Below are positions 30,622 through 42,337 of a stretch of DNA of 64,000 nt, piece by piece. The stretch is from Desulfamplus sp. (GTDB lineage Bacteria > Desulfobacterota > Desulfobacteria > Desulfobacterales > Desulfobacteraceae), in assembly GCA_015232455.1 (NCBI GenBank), contig JADFZQ010000001.1, forward strand, positions 248,001 to 312,000, in the 5' to 3' direction. Numbering within the stretch: the first letter of the stretch is position 1; each line of letters starts with the position of its first letter. Made by a program: the position numbers and the translations under genes. A model generated the notes under the pieces. It worked only from the letters and a program-made list of their open reading frames with translations. It was not told where the DNA came from and ran no database searches.

Positions 30622-31076
30622 GAAAAGCAACACCAGCAGATGTTAAGTCGATTCATGCAATTCTTCAGTTATATGGAAAAAAAGGAGAACTTCTTGCAAG
30701 ACCTTTAAGTGAATTATATGACCATATCCGCGATTTTTGGGTCTATACTGAGGAAACTACGGGGGAAGTTTTAGGTTGTTGTGCTCTTCAATTCTGCTGG
30801 TCTAACCTTGCTGAAATTCGCTCTCTTGCAGTTGTAGAAACAGCTAACGGCAGAGGTATCGGAACTATGTTGGTTGATAGAACAATACAGGAGGCAGAAA
30901 TCTTTAAAATGCCAAAACTATTTACCCTTACTTATAGACCAACTTTTTTTCAAAGGTTTGGATTTGAGCAGATAGATAGGGCAGAACTTCCAATCAAAAT
31001 ATGGTCAGGTTGTATTACGTGCGTAAATTTCCCTGACTGCAACGAGATTGCTATGCTTAAGCGTATAAAGATTTAA
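30615..31076 (+). CDS. argA: GNAT N-acetyltransferase, short ArgA-like N-acetylglutamate synthase
   Basis: Probably transfers acetyl from acetyl-CoA to L-glutamate, the first step of arginine biosynthesis. The 153-residue single GNAT domain has the ArgA-type strands LAEIRSLAV and GRGIGTMLVD (acetyl-CoA loop). The C-terminal pattern FTLTYRPTFFQRFGFEQIDR, followed by LPIKIWSGC and FPDCNEIAM, is characteristic of short N-acetylglutamate synthases. The ATG overlaps the last seven bases of the HEAT-receiver gene, implying translational coupling to a chemosensory operon. A generic GNAT function is the alternative. Confidence 0.75.
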   Translation: MLRKATPADVKSIHAILQLYGKKGELLARPLSELYDHIRDFWVYTEETTGEVLGCCALQFCWSNLAEIRSLAVVETANGRGIGTMLVDRTIQEAEIFKMPKLFTLTYRPTFFQRFGFEQIDRAELPIKIWSGCITCVNFPDCNEIAMLKRIKI

Positions 31077-31117
31077 CTTCATAATGTTTTGGTTGAAAAT
31101 ATAATTGGTGTAAATAC

Positions 31118-31150
31118 AGATTTGACAACGTTTTAAAAATTGTCAAATCT
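31118..31150. terminator. Bidirectional terminator between argA-like gene and pgk
   Basis: AGATTTGACAA (31118-31128) and TTGTCAAATCT (31140-31150) form an 11-pair perfect stem around an AT-rich 11-base loop. It lies between convergent genes and can serve both. The U-tail is weak on both strands. Confidence 0.65.
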
Positions 31151-31207
31151 TTCTTGATTCAATAGCATTTAACAGCTTTGTCATTAACTATTTGTTGATA
31201 TTGACAA

Positions 31208-32440
31208 TTAAAACTTACTTTTCTCAAGAGCCACTACAGCAGGAAGCTCCTTTCCTTCCATTAAATGGAGAAACGCCCCACCACCAGTTGAGATGTAGCT
31301 TACTTTATCTTCAACACCGCACACTTTAGCTGCAAGTCCTGTGTCTCCACCACCAACAACAGAAAATGCTCCAGACTCTGCAATTGCTTTACTTATCGCT
31401 TTTGTTCCGCTACAAAACCTTTCCATCTCAAAAACACCCATAGGACCATTCCAAACAATTGTCTTTGCACCAGTAATCAGCTCACCAAAAAGTTGAGAAC
31501 TTTTCTCTCCTATATCTAATGCCAACCAACCTTGTGGAATAGGCTGACTAAATTGAGCAAGGTCAATGGTTTGTTTTTCCGCATCTTTATCAAATTTTGA
31601 AGCAAAAACAAGGTCGATTGGTAATTGCAATTTAACCCCTTTTTCTTTAGCCTCTTTGATAATTTTTGAAGCTGTCTCAACAAGTTCCTCTTCAACCATA
31701 GATGCACCAACATCAACACCTTGGCTTTTCAGAAAAGTGTTTGCCATTGCACCCCCAATTATAAGGGTATCAACGCAATTTAGCATATTTTCAAGGGCTG
31801 CAAGTTTACTTGATACTTTAGCACCGCCAATTATCGCAACAAGAGGTCTTACTGGGTTTTTGATTGCATCACTATAGCATTGAATCTCTTTTTCAAGTAA
31901 AAAACCAGCAACTGACTCTTTAACCATCATAGGAAGTGCAGTTACAGATGCCTCTTTTCTATGTGAAACTGCAAACGCATCATTTACATATACATCGCAA
32001 AGAGAAGCTAATTGTTTTACAAAATCAGGATCAGAACTTTTTTCTCCTTCATAAAATCTTAGGTTTTCAAGAAGCACAATTTCACCTTCTTTTAACTCAG
32101 ATACTTTTTTCTCAACTTCATTACCTATACAATCAGAGATAAAATTAACGGTTCGCATCTTAACATCTCCTTCAACCTTGGCACTCTTTAAAAGAAGTTC
32201 AGATAAACGTGTTGCAGCGGGTTTTAAAGATAACGCTGGCACAACCTTACCTTTAGGGCGTCCCATGTGAGATATAAGAATAATTTTTGCATTGTTCTCA
32301 AGAAGATAATTAATTAAAGGTAGAGTTTCTCTTATTCTATTGTCATCAGTTATATTTAAGTTCTCATCCATTGGAAGATTATAATCTACACGCACCATTA
32401 CTCTTTTTCCTGAGACCTTAATATCTTTTACTGATTTCAT
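31208..32440 (-). CDS. pgk: Phosphoglycerate kinase
   Basis: Catalyses 1,3-bisphosphoglycerate + ADP = 3-phosphoglycerate + ATP in the cytosol. The 410 residues include the substrate-binding VRVDYNLPMD and ISHMGRPKG, the family stretch VLLENLRFYEGEKS, and the C-terminal nucleotide site VVGGGDTGLA and STGGGAFLHLMEG. GGAGG precedes the ATG by seven bases. It is monocistronic, without gap next to it. Confidence 0.97.
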   Translation of the reverse strand: MKSVKDIKVSGKRVMVRVDYNLPMDENLNITDDNRIRETLPLINYLLENNAKIILISHMGRPKGKVVPALSLKPAATRLSELLLKSAKVEGDVKMRTVNFISDCIGNEVEKKVSELKEGEIVLLENLRFYEGEKSSDPDFVKQLASLCDVYVNDAFAVSHRKEASVTALPMMVKESVAGFLLEKEIQCYSDAIKNPVRPLVAIIGGAKVSSKLAALENMLNCVDTLIIGGAMANTFLKSQGVDVGASMVEEELVETASKIIKEAKEKGVKLQLPIDLVFASKFDKDAEKQTIDLAQFSQPIPQGWLALDIGEKSSQLFGELITGAKTIVWNGPMGVFEMERFCSGTKAISKAIAESGAFSVVGGGDTGLAAKVCGVEDKVSYISTGGGAFLHLMEGKELPAVVALEKSKF

Positions 32441-32534
32441 ATTTTAACCTCCGATTATCTTTTATTATTAAGAAATTTCAACCCATTAATGATTGTATGT
32501 AAAACGATTATCACCCATACAATGATGCTATCAT

Positions 32535-32873
32535 TTATATTTTTAAATTATTTACTCGTTCTTTTTCTCTACTAAGAGCCTTTTTCTTTGACCATCTTTC
32601 AAAAAAACCAATAACCCCTGCTTTCTCTCCACGTTCAAGTATCTCTTCTCTAACATCTATTCCCTTTGAGCCTGACATTGCCTTTTTAAGACAAGCAGTT
32701 TTATAGGCACAAAGATACATGCAATTATCAGGAGTCTCTCTTAATCCTCTGCTACCCATTGGAAAGACGATTTCAAGATTTCCAAAACAGTCAGGGATAT
32801 AACCATTAGGAACACCATTGTTTATGCAATGGTCAGATTTATCAGATTGATTTTGTTCATCTTGATCAACCAT
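32535..32873 (-). CDS. Small Cys-containing protein of unknown function, coupled to radC
   Basis: 112 residues from the ATG at 32871-32873, supported by AGGGAG about nine bases upstream; it overlaps the last eight bases of radC, so the two are probably co-translated. The acidic N terminus (MVDQDEQNQSDKSD) is followed by a compact Cys-rich segment: DCFGNLEIVFP, then NCMYLCAYKTACLKKAM (Cys spaced 3 and 5 apart). A Lys/Arg/Glu-rich C terminus ends it. The cysteine spacing suggests a metal or Fe-S site, but I do not recognise the family. It has no membrane segment. Confidence 0.7.
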   Translation of the reverse strand: MVDQDEQNQSDKSDHCINNGVPNGYIPDCFGNLEIVFPMGSRGLRETPDNCMYLCAYKTACLKKAMSGSKGIDVREEILERGEKAGVIGFFERWSKKKALSREKERVNNLKI

Positions 32874-33603
32874 TTTTTTCAAACTCCCTATTAAATTCAG
32901 CAATATAGCCATGATCTGCAAAACTATAATAACCAGCATCGCCAGTAATTATATGCTCATGCACAGTGATTCCAACATGACGACAAGCAAAAACCAACCT
33001 TCTTGTTATTGCAATATCTTCTGGAGATGGGGAAAAATCTCCAGAAGGGTGGTTGTGGGCAAAAATAATAGAGGCTGCCCGATGCTCAAGAGCCTTGATA
33101 ATAACCTCTCGTGGATAAACAGAACTCATGGTTAAAGTGCCTTGAAACAAAATCTCAAGTGCATTGACTCTGTTTTTTGCATCAAGAAAGACTCCAGCAA
33201 AAACCTCTTTGTTTCTCTGTCCAATTGCATTTTTGAGATAGTGTATAAGATCATTTGAGTTAGTTATCACATCACGACCAGTAACCTTCTTTTGAAGATA
33301 CCTATCTGCAACTTCTTTAATGAGCTTTAACCCAAAAACATTCGCCTCCCCTACCCCACTTACTCGCGAAAGCTCTTCTTGATTTGCCTCAAACACACCT
33401 TGCAAAGTTTTGAATCTGCTTATCAGCTCTTTGGCAGTTGATTTGCAATCACGGCGAGGAGTGTTAAGGGTGAGAAGTAGTTCAATAACCTCGTAGTCTA
33501 AAAATCCGCCAAGACCATTTTGGAGAAACTTTTCGCGTAGGCGTTTTCGGTGTCCCTCGTTGCTTTTATCTTTTGTTTTCTGTTCGTTATCTGTCTCTTT
33601 CAT
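32866..33603 (-). CDS. radC: RadC family JAB/MPN-domain protein
   Basis: 245 residues: an N-terminal helix-hairpin-helix-like part (SRVSGVGEANVFGLKLI) and a C-terminal JAB/MPN domain with the JAMM motif HNHPSGDFSPSPED near residues 184-197. This is the standard RadC architecture. Despite the old name, a direct role in DNA repair is not established for the family; the JAMM motif implies a zinc-dependent peptidase-like fold. It is followed with overlap by the small Cys-containing gene. Confidence 0.9.
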   Translation of the reverse strand: MKETDNEQKTKDKSNEGHRKRLREKFLQNGLGGFLDYEVIELLLTLNTPRRDCKSTAKELISRFKTLQGVFEANQEELSRVSGVGEANVFGLKLIKEVADRYLQKKVTGRDVITNSNDLIHYLKNAIGQRNKEVFAGVFLDAKNRVNALEILFQGTLTMSSVYPREVIIKALEHRAASIIFAHNHPSGDFSPSPEDIAITRRLVFACRHVGITVHEHIITGDAGYYSFADHGYIAEFNREFEKNG

Positions 33604-33641
33604 TTTATTTTTTTACAGCTTCTAAAACTTGCTTAACTATT

Positions 33642-33827
33642 TTAGGATGCAGCATCTTTCCAGCAATACAACTCTACTGCTTCTCTTATGTTTAACATAA
33701 TCTCTTCAAAGGTATCCCCTTGACTCTGACATCCTTGCAATTCAGGGCAATAAGCGTAATAGCCGTATTCATCTTTTTCAATTACAATGTTGATTTTATG
33801 TGATCCAGACTGTTGTATTGCTTTCAT
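33642..33827 (-). CDS. hicB: Orphan HicB-like antitoxin domain protein
   Basis: 61 residues from the ATG at 33825-33827, eight bases after AGGAG. The pattern INIVIEKDEYGYYAYCPELQ, then GCQSQGDTFEEIMLNIREAV, is the HicB partial RNase-H-like fold. The usual C-terminal DNA-binding helix-turn-helix is absent, so this is the short HicB form. No hicA toxin is found next to it: the 119 bases up to gyrA have an open frame in phase but no recognisable toxin. It could be a solitary antitoxin or the remnant of a pair. Confidence 0.7.
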   Translation of the reverse strand: MKAIQQSGSHKINIVIEKDEYGYYAYCPELQGCQSQGDTFEEIMLNIREAVELYCWKDAAS

Positions 33828-33946
33828 TGCATTTCTCCTTTTAAATCCTTGAGCAATAAATTTCATCGCCTCATGTTCCCGCTCTACCAGTATCAATTTT
33901 AACCGCAAAAAAGAGATACAAACCATAATCAGATTTTTTAAGGATT

Positions 33947-36628
33947 TCAGCTATCTGTTTCATCAGCCTCTTCTTCTTCGTCTAAATCATCATAGCTTTG
34001 ATCTTCATTATCTTGGATTTCTTCTGGATCACCAAAATCTTCATCTAACTCATCATGCTCTGAAGATGCTAAATCTTCTTGAATACAATCATGTTCAAAA
34101 TCTTGTTCAGCATCTTCTTGGCTGTCTGAACATCTTTGAACCTTATTTGTGCCATCTTCTGGAAGTCTTGCAACAGCAATCAATTTCTCTTCATCAGAGA
34201 GATTGATAAGCCGCACCCCTTGTGTCGCTCTACTTATTGTTGAGATTCCTCCAACATGAATCCTGATAAGTTTGCCTTTATCTGTAACAAGCATTAATTC
34301 ATCACTCTCTTCAACAAGAAGCAAAGAGACCATCATACCGTTTCGTTGTGATGTTTTGATTGAAAAAACGCCCTGCCCACCCCGAGCTTGACTGTTGTAT
34401 TCTTCAATTTTAGTACGTTTACCATAACCATTTTCAGTAACAGTAAGAAGAGTCTGACCATGACTTAACACTTCCATGCCAACAACTTGATCGCTCTCTT
34501 TTATTCTCATACCAATAACGCCCATAGAACCTCTTCCAACTGAACGAACCTCTTCTTCACTAAAACGGATAACTTTCCCACCTTTTGAGCCAAGAAAAAT
34601 ATCCATAGTGCCATCAGTTATACGAGCAGAAATAAGTTCATCACCCTCTACCAACTTTATACCAATTAATCCTTCTGAACGAGGTCTGGAATAGGACATA
34701 AGGTCTGTTTTCTTAACAAGTCCCTGCTTAGTTGCCATGATAACATATTTGCCATCTTCAAATTGTGGAACAGTTAGGACAGTTGCAAGTTTTTCACCTT
34801 CATCAAAATTGAGAAGATTAACAATAGCTTTGCCAAGGCTGGTACGTCCTGCCATAGGAATATCATAAACTTTCTTTTGATAGACCTTACCAAAATTGGT
34901 AATAAACAAAAACGTATGATGAGTTGATGCAACAAAAAGATGCTCCACAAAATCATCTTCTTTTGTTCCCATAGCAGTTTTACCCTTACCACCACGCCGC
35001 TGAATTTCATAAAGAGTAACAGGATTTCTCTTGATATAACCTGTTCTTGAGATGGTAACCACCATATCTTCTTGGGCAATTAGGTCTTCAATATCAATAT
35101 CGCCTGAATGTTCTACAATTTCAGTTCGTCTTGGGTCTGTAAATTCAGACCTCATTTCAGAAATCTCATCTTTGATGATCCCCTTGACAACCTCATCGCT
35201 TGAAAGAATTTCTTTAAACCAATTAATATCTTTTAAGAGAGCAAGATACTCTTCCTCAATCTTATCTCTCTCAAGCCCTGTTAATCTTTGCAATCTCATC
35301 TCTAAAATTGCCTGAGCCTGAAACTCTGAAAAAGCAAATGGATAATCTAACCCATCAAAATTCTCTGAACTATTTGAACTATTTAAGTTGTCAGGGTCAA
35401 ATCTCATTAATCTAAACTTTGCATCTTCAGGCGATCTTGATCCTCTAATTAAAGATACCACTGCATCTAAATGTTCTAATGCTTTTTTAAGCCCCTCTAA
35501 AATATGTGCCCGCTCTTCTGCTTTTTTAAGATCAAATATTGTTCTTTTTCTGATTACATCTTTTCTGTGGTTAATAAACTGTTCAAGAATCTGCTTGATG
35601 TTGAAAAGTTGAGGACGTTTATTGATTACAGCAAGAAAGATAATTCCAAAACTTGACTGCATATACGTATGTTTATAAAGCTGATTTATAACAACGTCTG
35701 CAATTTGATCTTTTTTTAACCCAATGGCAATTCTCATTCCATCACGATCAGATTCATCACGGACATAAGCTGCCCCTTCAATCACCTTTTCCCGCATCAG
35801 CTCGTCAATCTTTTCAACTAATCTTGCCTTATTTACCTGATATGGAAGCTCTGTAACAACAATAGTCTCTCTTTGAGTTTTGTTGTTTAGTTCAACTTCC
35901 ATTTTTGCCCTTATTGTGATAACCCCGCGACCAGTTGTGTAAGCATCATAGATTCCCTTTTTGCCATGAATTATTCCTGATGTTGGAAAATCAGGACCTG
36001 GAATATAAGTCATAAGGTCAAGAATATCCATTGCAGGATTATCAAGAAGTGCGATTATACCATCACAAACTTCACCAAGGTTATGAGGTGGAATATTGGT
36101 TGTCATTCCAACTGCAATACCAGAAGAGCCGTTCACTAATAACGCTGGAAATTTAGTTGGAAATACTGATGGCTCTTCTAAAGTTTCATCATAATTTGGA
36201 ATCCAATCAACAGTCTCTTTCTCAATATCAGAGAGCATAAGATGAGCAAGTTTTCTCATTCTTATCTCTGTGTACCTCATAGCTGCTGGAGAGTCGCCAT
36301 CAACTGAACCAAAGTTGCCCTGACCATCAATAAGGGTATAACGTAATGAGAAATTTTGAGCCATACGGACAATAGTATCATAGACTGCTGTGTCTCCATG
36401 CGGGTGATATTTACCAATTACATCACCAACCACACGGGCAGATTTTTTGTAGGGCTTGTTCCAATCATTGCGGAGCTGTCTCATTGCAAAAAGCACTCTT
36501 CTATGCACTGGTTTTAATCCGTCCCTGACATCAGGCAAGGCTCTGCCTATTATAACACTCATGGCATACTCAAGATAGGAGTGTGTCATCTCTTTCTCAA
36601 TACTTGTAACGTTCTTCTCTTCTATCAT
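33947..36628 (-). CDS. gyrA: DNA gyrase subunit A
   Basis: Breaks and rejoins DNA to introduce negative supercoils together with GyrB. The 893 residues have the active Tyr119 in AAMRYTE, the GyrA-box QRRGGKG and a C-terminal beta-pinwheel. I chose the ATG at 36626-36628, seven bases from AAAGGA; another ATG six bases upstream is too close to it. The quinolone-region residue equal to E. coli Ser83 is Thr80 (HPHGDTAVYDT), and the Asp87 equivalent is kept (Asp84). An Asn/Ser-rich insert lies near residues 410-420. The last 60 or so residues are a very acidic tail. Confidence 0.97.
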   Translation of the reverse strand: MIEEKNVTSIEKEMTHSYLEYAMSVIIGRALPDVRDGLKPVHRRVLFAMRQLRNDWNKPYKKSARVVGDVIGKYHPHGDTAVYDTIVRMAQNFSLRYTLIDGQGNFGSVDGDSPAAMRYTEIRMRKLAHLMLSDIEKETVDWIPNYDETLEEPSVFPTKFPALLVNGSSGIAVGMTTNIPPHNLGEVCDGIIALLDNPAMDILDLMTYIPGPDFPTSGIIHGKKGIYDAYTTGRGVITIRAKMEVELNNKTQRETIVVTELPYQVNKARLVEKIDELMREKVIEGAAYVRDESDRDGMRIAIGLKKDQIADVVINQLYKHTYMQSSFGIIFLAVINKRPQLFNIKQILEQFINHRKDVIRKRTIFDLKKAEERAHILEGLKKALEHLDAVVSLIRGSRSPEDAKFRLMRFDPDNLNSSNSSENFDGLDYPFAFSEFQAQAILEMRLQRLTGLERDKIEEEYLALLKDINWFKEILSSDEVVKGIIKDEISEMRSEFTDPRRTEIVEHSGDIDIEDLIAQEDMVVTISRTGYIKRNPVTLYEIQRRGGKGKTAMGTKEDDFVEHLFVASTHHTFLFITNFGKVYQKKVYDIPMAGRTSLGKAIVNLLNFDEGEKLATVLTVPQFEDGKYVIMATKQGLVKKTDLMSYSRPRSEGLIGIKLVEGDELISARITDGTMDIFLGSKGGKVIRFSEEEVRSVGRGSMGVIGMRIKESDQVVGMEVLSHGQTLLTVTENGYGKRTKIEEYNSQARGGQGVFSIKTSQRNGMMVSLLLVEESDELMLVTDKGKLIRIHVGGISTISRATQGVRLINLSDEEKLIAVARLPEDGTNKVQRCSDSQEDAEQDFEHDCIQEDLASSEHDELDEDFGDPEEIQDNEDQSYDDLDEEEEADETDS

Positions 36629-36696
36629 TAACATTCCTTTATTATTCGCAAAATGGTGAGTTTATCATTCACAAAAGGTGTATCAGGCAAAATTAA

Positions 36697-36729
36697 AAAA
36701 CTCCTTCTGCTTTTTACGGAAGGAGTTTT
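36697..36729 (-). terminator. Rho-independent terminator upstream of gyrA
   Basis: AAAACTCCTTC (36697-36707) pairs with GAAGGAGTTTT (36719-36729), an 11-pair stem followed on the reverse strand by a run of T. It ends transcription of the small membrane protein gene and insulates gyrA. Confidence 0.85.
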
Positions 36730-36811
36730 ATTATTTTATGTTTATTTTTTGTTTCAATCCACGCTATCTTAACTTAATTATCTTGATCTCATGGAGATTG
36801 CGACATAAAAA

Positions 36812-36967
36812 CTATCGACTAATACATCCTAATGCAGCAAGCAAAAGAATGATCTCGTAAACGATCACCTGTGTAAAGCTGCCAAAAAAGTGATACACAA
36901 TACCTCCGCCAATAATTGCAGGCACTGCACTAAATACCATAATTCCAAGTTTTCTGCTTATATCCAT
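36812..36967 (-). CDS. Small hydrophobic (membrane) protein, 51 residues
   Basis: Starts MDISRKLGIMVFSAVPAIIG and has two hydrophobic segments (about 8-25 and 33-48) around a short polar hinge (YHFFGSFTQ), so it probably spans the membrane twice. GAGG lies nine bases before the ATG, and a strong terminator follows 82 bases after the stop, which supports a real gene. I do not recognise the family. It stands alone between the thiolase gene and gyrA. Confidence 0.6.
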   Translation of the reverse strand: MDISRKLGIMVFSAVPAIIGGGIVYHFFGSFTQVIVYEIILLLAALGCISR

Positions 36968-37055
36968 AATAAATTATCCTCATTGTAAAGGCATATTTAC
37001 CCTTATATTTATATATGAAACAATAGGTAACGATTCAGAAATTTTAACTACAAAA

Positions 37056-38342
37056 CTATCTTTCAATGATCATTGCCATACCCATGCCACCACCAATACA
37101 CATGGATATAAGACCAGATGAATAGCCTTTTCTCTTCATCTGATTGATTGCTGTAACCATCTGTCTTGCACCTGTGCAGCCAATTGGGTGTCCAATAGAG
37201 ATACCGCTTCCAAGTTCATTGGGTTTTTCAACATCAAGTCCAAGTTCACGAATACAACCAATTGCCTGAGCTGCAAAAGCCTCATTAAGCTCAATAAGAT
37301 CAATATCTTTAATTGACATTTTTGAACGTTCAAGAGCCATTTTAACTGCTGGAACAGGACCAAGCCCCATATATGCAGGATCAAGCCCACCTGATGCAAA
37401 AGTTTTGATTCGAGCAAGTTTTTCAAGCCCTAAAGAATCGGCTTTTTCTTCACTCATAATAAGGATAGCAGCAGCACCATCATTGATACCAGAGGCATTA
37501 CCAGCGGTTACACTGCCATCTTTTTTAAATGCTGGCTTCATTTTAGAAAGAAGCTCCATGCTTGTCTCCATTGGACGCTCATCTTTATCAACAACAATAT
37601 CTTTTTTCTTAGAAGGAATTGTTATAGGGATAATCTCTTGTGCAAATGTGCCATCATTAACAGCTTTAAACGCACGATTGTGGCTCAAAAGTGCAAGTTC
37701 ATCTTGCTCTTGACGGGTAATGCCATATTTTTCAACAATATTTTCAGCAGTCTGTCCCATGTGGTAGCCGTAGAAAATCTCATAAAGACCATCATAAACC
37801 ATCAGATCATGAATATCTCCAACACCAGTTAGCTCCATACGATGTCCCCATCTTGCCTTAAGAAGAGCCATCGGAGCGTTACTCATACTCTCTTGACCAC
37901 CAGCAAGCACAACATCAGCATCCCCAGCCTTGATTGCTTGAGCCGCAAGTGCAATGGCTTTAAGACCTGAACCACATATTTTGTTTACCGTAAATGCTGT
38001 AGTGTAGCGTGAAATACCAGCAGCAATCATTGCTTGACGAGCAGTGTTTTGACCTTGACCAGCTTGAAGCACGTTACCCATAATAACTTCATCAATATGA
38101 ATAGGTGTCAAAGAGTCATCATAATCATAACCTTTTTTCTCAAGAGCTATCATATCTTGATCTTTAAGAGAATTTGGTCCGTAAGATTTAACTTTATCAT
38201 CTGCTACAGGTCTTAAACCAGCTCGCTTAAGTACATTTTTCATTACAATAGTGCCAAGCTCAACAACAGAAAGACTTTTTAAAGAGCCTCCAAAAGCTCC
38301 TACAGGTGTTCTGACACCACTTACAATTACTGCTTCCTTCAT
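37056..38342 (-). CDS. Acetyl-CoA C-acetyltransferase (thiolase)
   Basis: Condenses two acetyl-CoA to acetoacetyl-CoA or runs in reverse in beta-oxidation. The 428 residues have the acyl-accepting Cys in NKICGSGLKAIALAA, the motif NEAFAAQ, the catalytic His in GSGISIGHPIGCTGARQM and the second Cys in SMCIGGGMGMA. Family members usually have about 390-395 residues. The excess is a charged insert near residues 45-75 (VKSYGPNSLKDQDMIALE...) between the first strand-helix unit and IDEVIMGNVLQAG. AGAAGGAG precedes the ATG. Direction of use in this organism cannot be told. Confidence 0.93.
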   Translation of the reverse strand: MKEAVIVSGVRTPVGAFGGSLKSLSVVELGTIVMKNVLKRAGLRPVADDKVKSYGPNSLKDQDMIALEKKGYDYDDSLTPIHIDEVIMGNVLQAGQGQNTARQAMIAAGISRYTTAFTVNKICGSGLKAIALAAQAIKAGDADVVLAGGQESMSNAPMALLKARWGHRMELTGVGDIHDLMVYDGLYEIFYGYHMGQTAENIVEKYGITRQEQDELALLSHNRAFKAVNDGTFAQEIIPITIPSKKKDIVVDKDERPMETSMELLSKMKPAFKKDGSVTAGNASGINDGAAAILIMSEEKADSLGLEKLARIKTFASGGLDPAYMGLGPVPAVKMALERSKMSIKDIDLIELNEAFAAQAIGCIRELGLDVEKPNELGSGISIGHPIGCTGARQMVTAINQMKRKGYSSGLISMCIGGGMGMAMIIER

Positions 38343-38483
38343 ATTAAGTCTCCTTCTGGTTATAATATCTTAAAATTACAGCAAAAAAATTATCAATTTT
38401 AGTTGGAACTAATATCAAAAATTATAATAAAATTCAAGGGTTCAATAATCCATCAAGGTTGAATTTTAAAGATAGAAAATAAA

Positions 38484-38510
38484 TAAGAGGCGACTATTAA
38501 TCGCCTCTTA
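38484..38510 (-). terminator. Rho-independent terminator after the PFOR gene
   Basis: TAAGAGGCGA (38484-38493) and TCGCCTCTTA (38501-38510), a ten-pair perfect stem with a seven-base loop, followed on the reverse strand by TTTATTTTC. It lies 46 bases after the PFOR stop codon. Confidence 0.85.
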
Positions 38511-38555
38511 CAATTATTCTAAAATTTAAGATAATGGAGAAATAAAAGCTAAAAA

Positions 38556-42251
<3,696 letters not shown>

Positions 42252-42337
42252 CTATTTATATCAATATAACTAACATATTAATTATAGCTTTTCTTAAAAT
42301 ATTTATTTTTAAATTGTTGCTTCTCATAAAATAGAGT

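Noticed and set aside
32874-32939. Longer N terminus (22 residues, hydrophobic) for the small Cys-containing protein
   Set aside because: It lies entirely within the radC coding end, and the ATG at 32873 has a good ribosome binding site.
33828-33926. HicB extended by 33 residues upstream
   Set aside because: The extra residues do not fit the family and the internal ATG has a well-placed AGGAG; kept only as a possible remnant.
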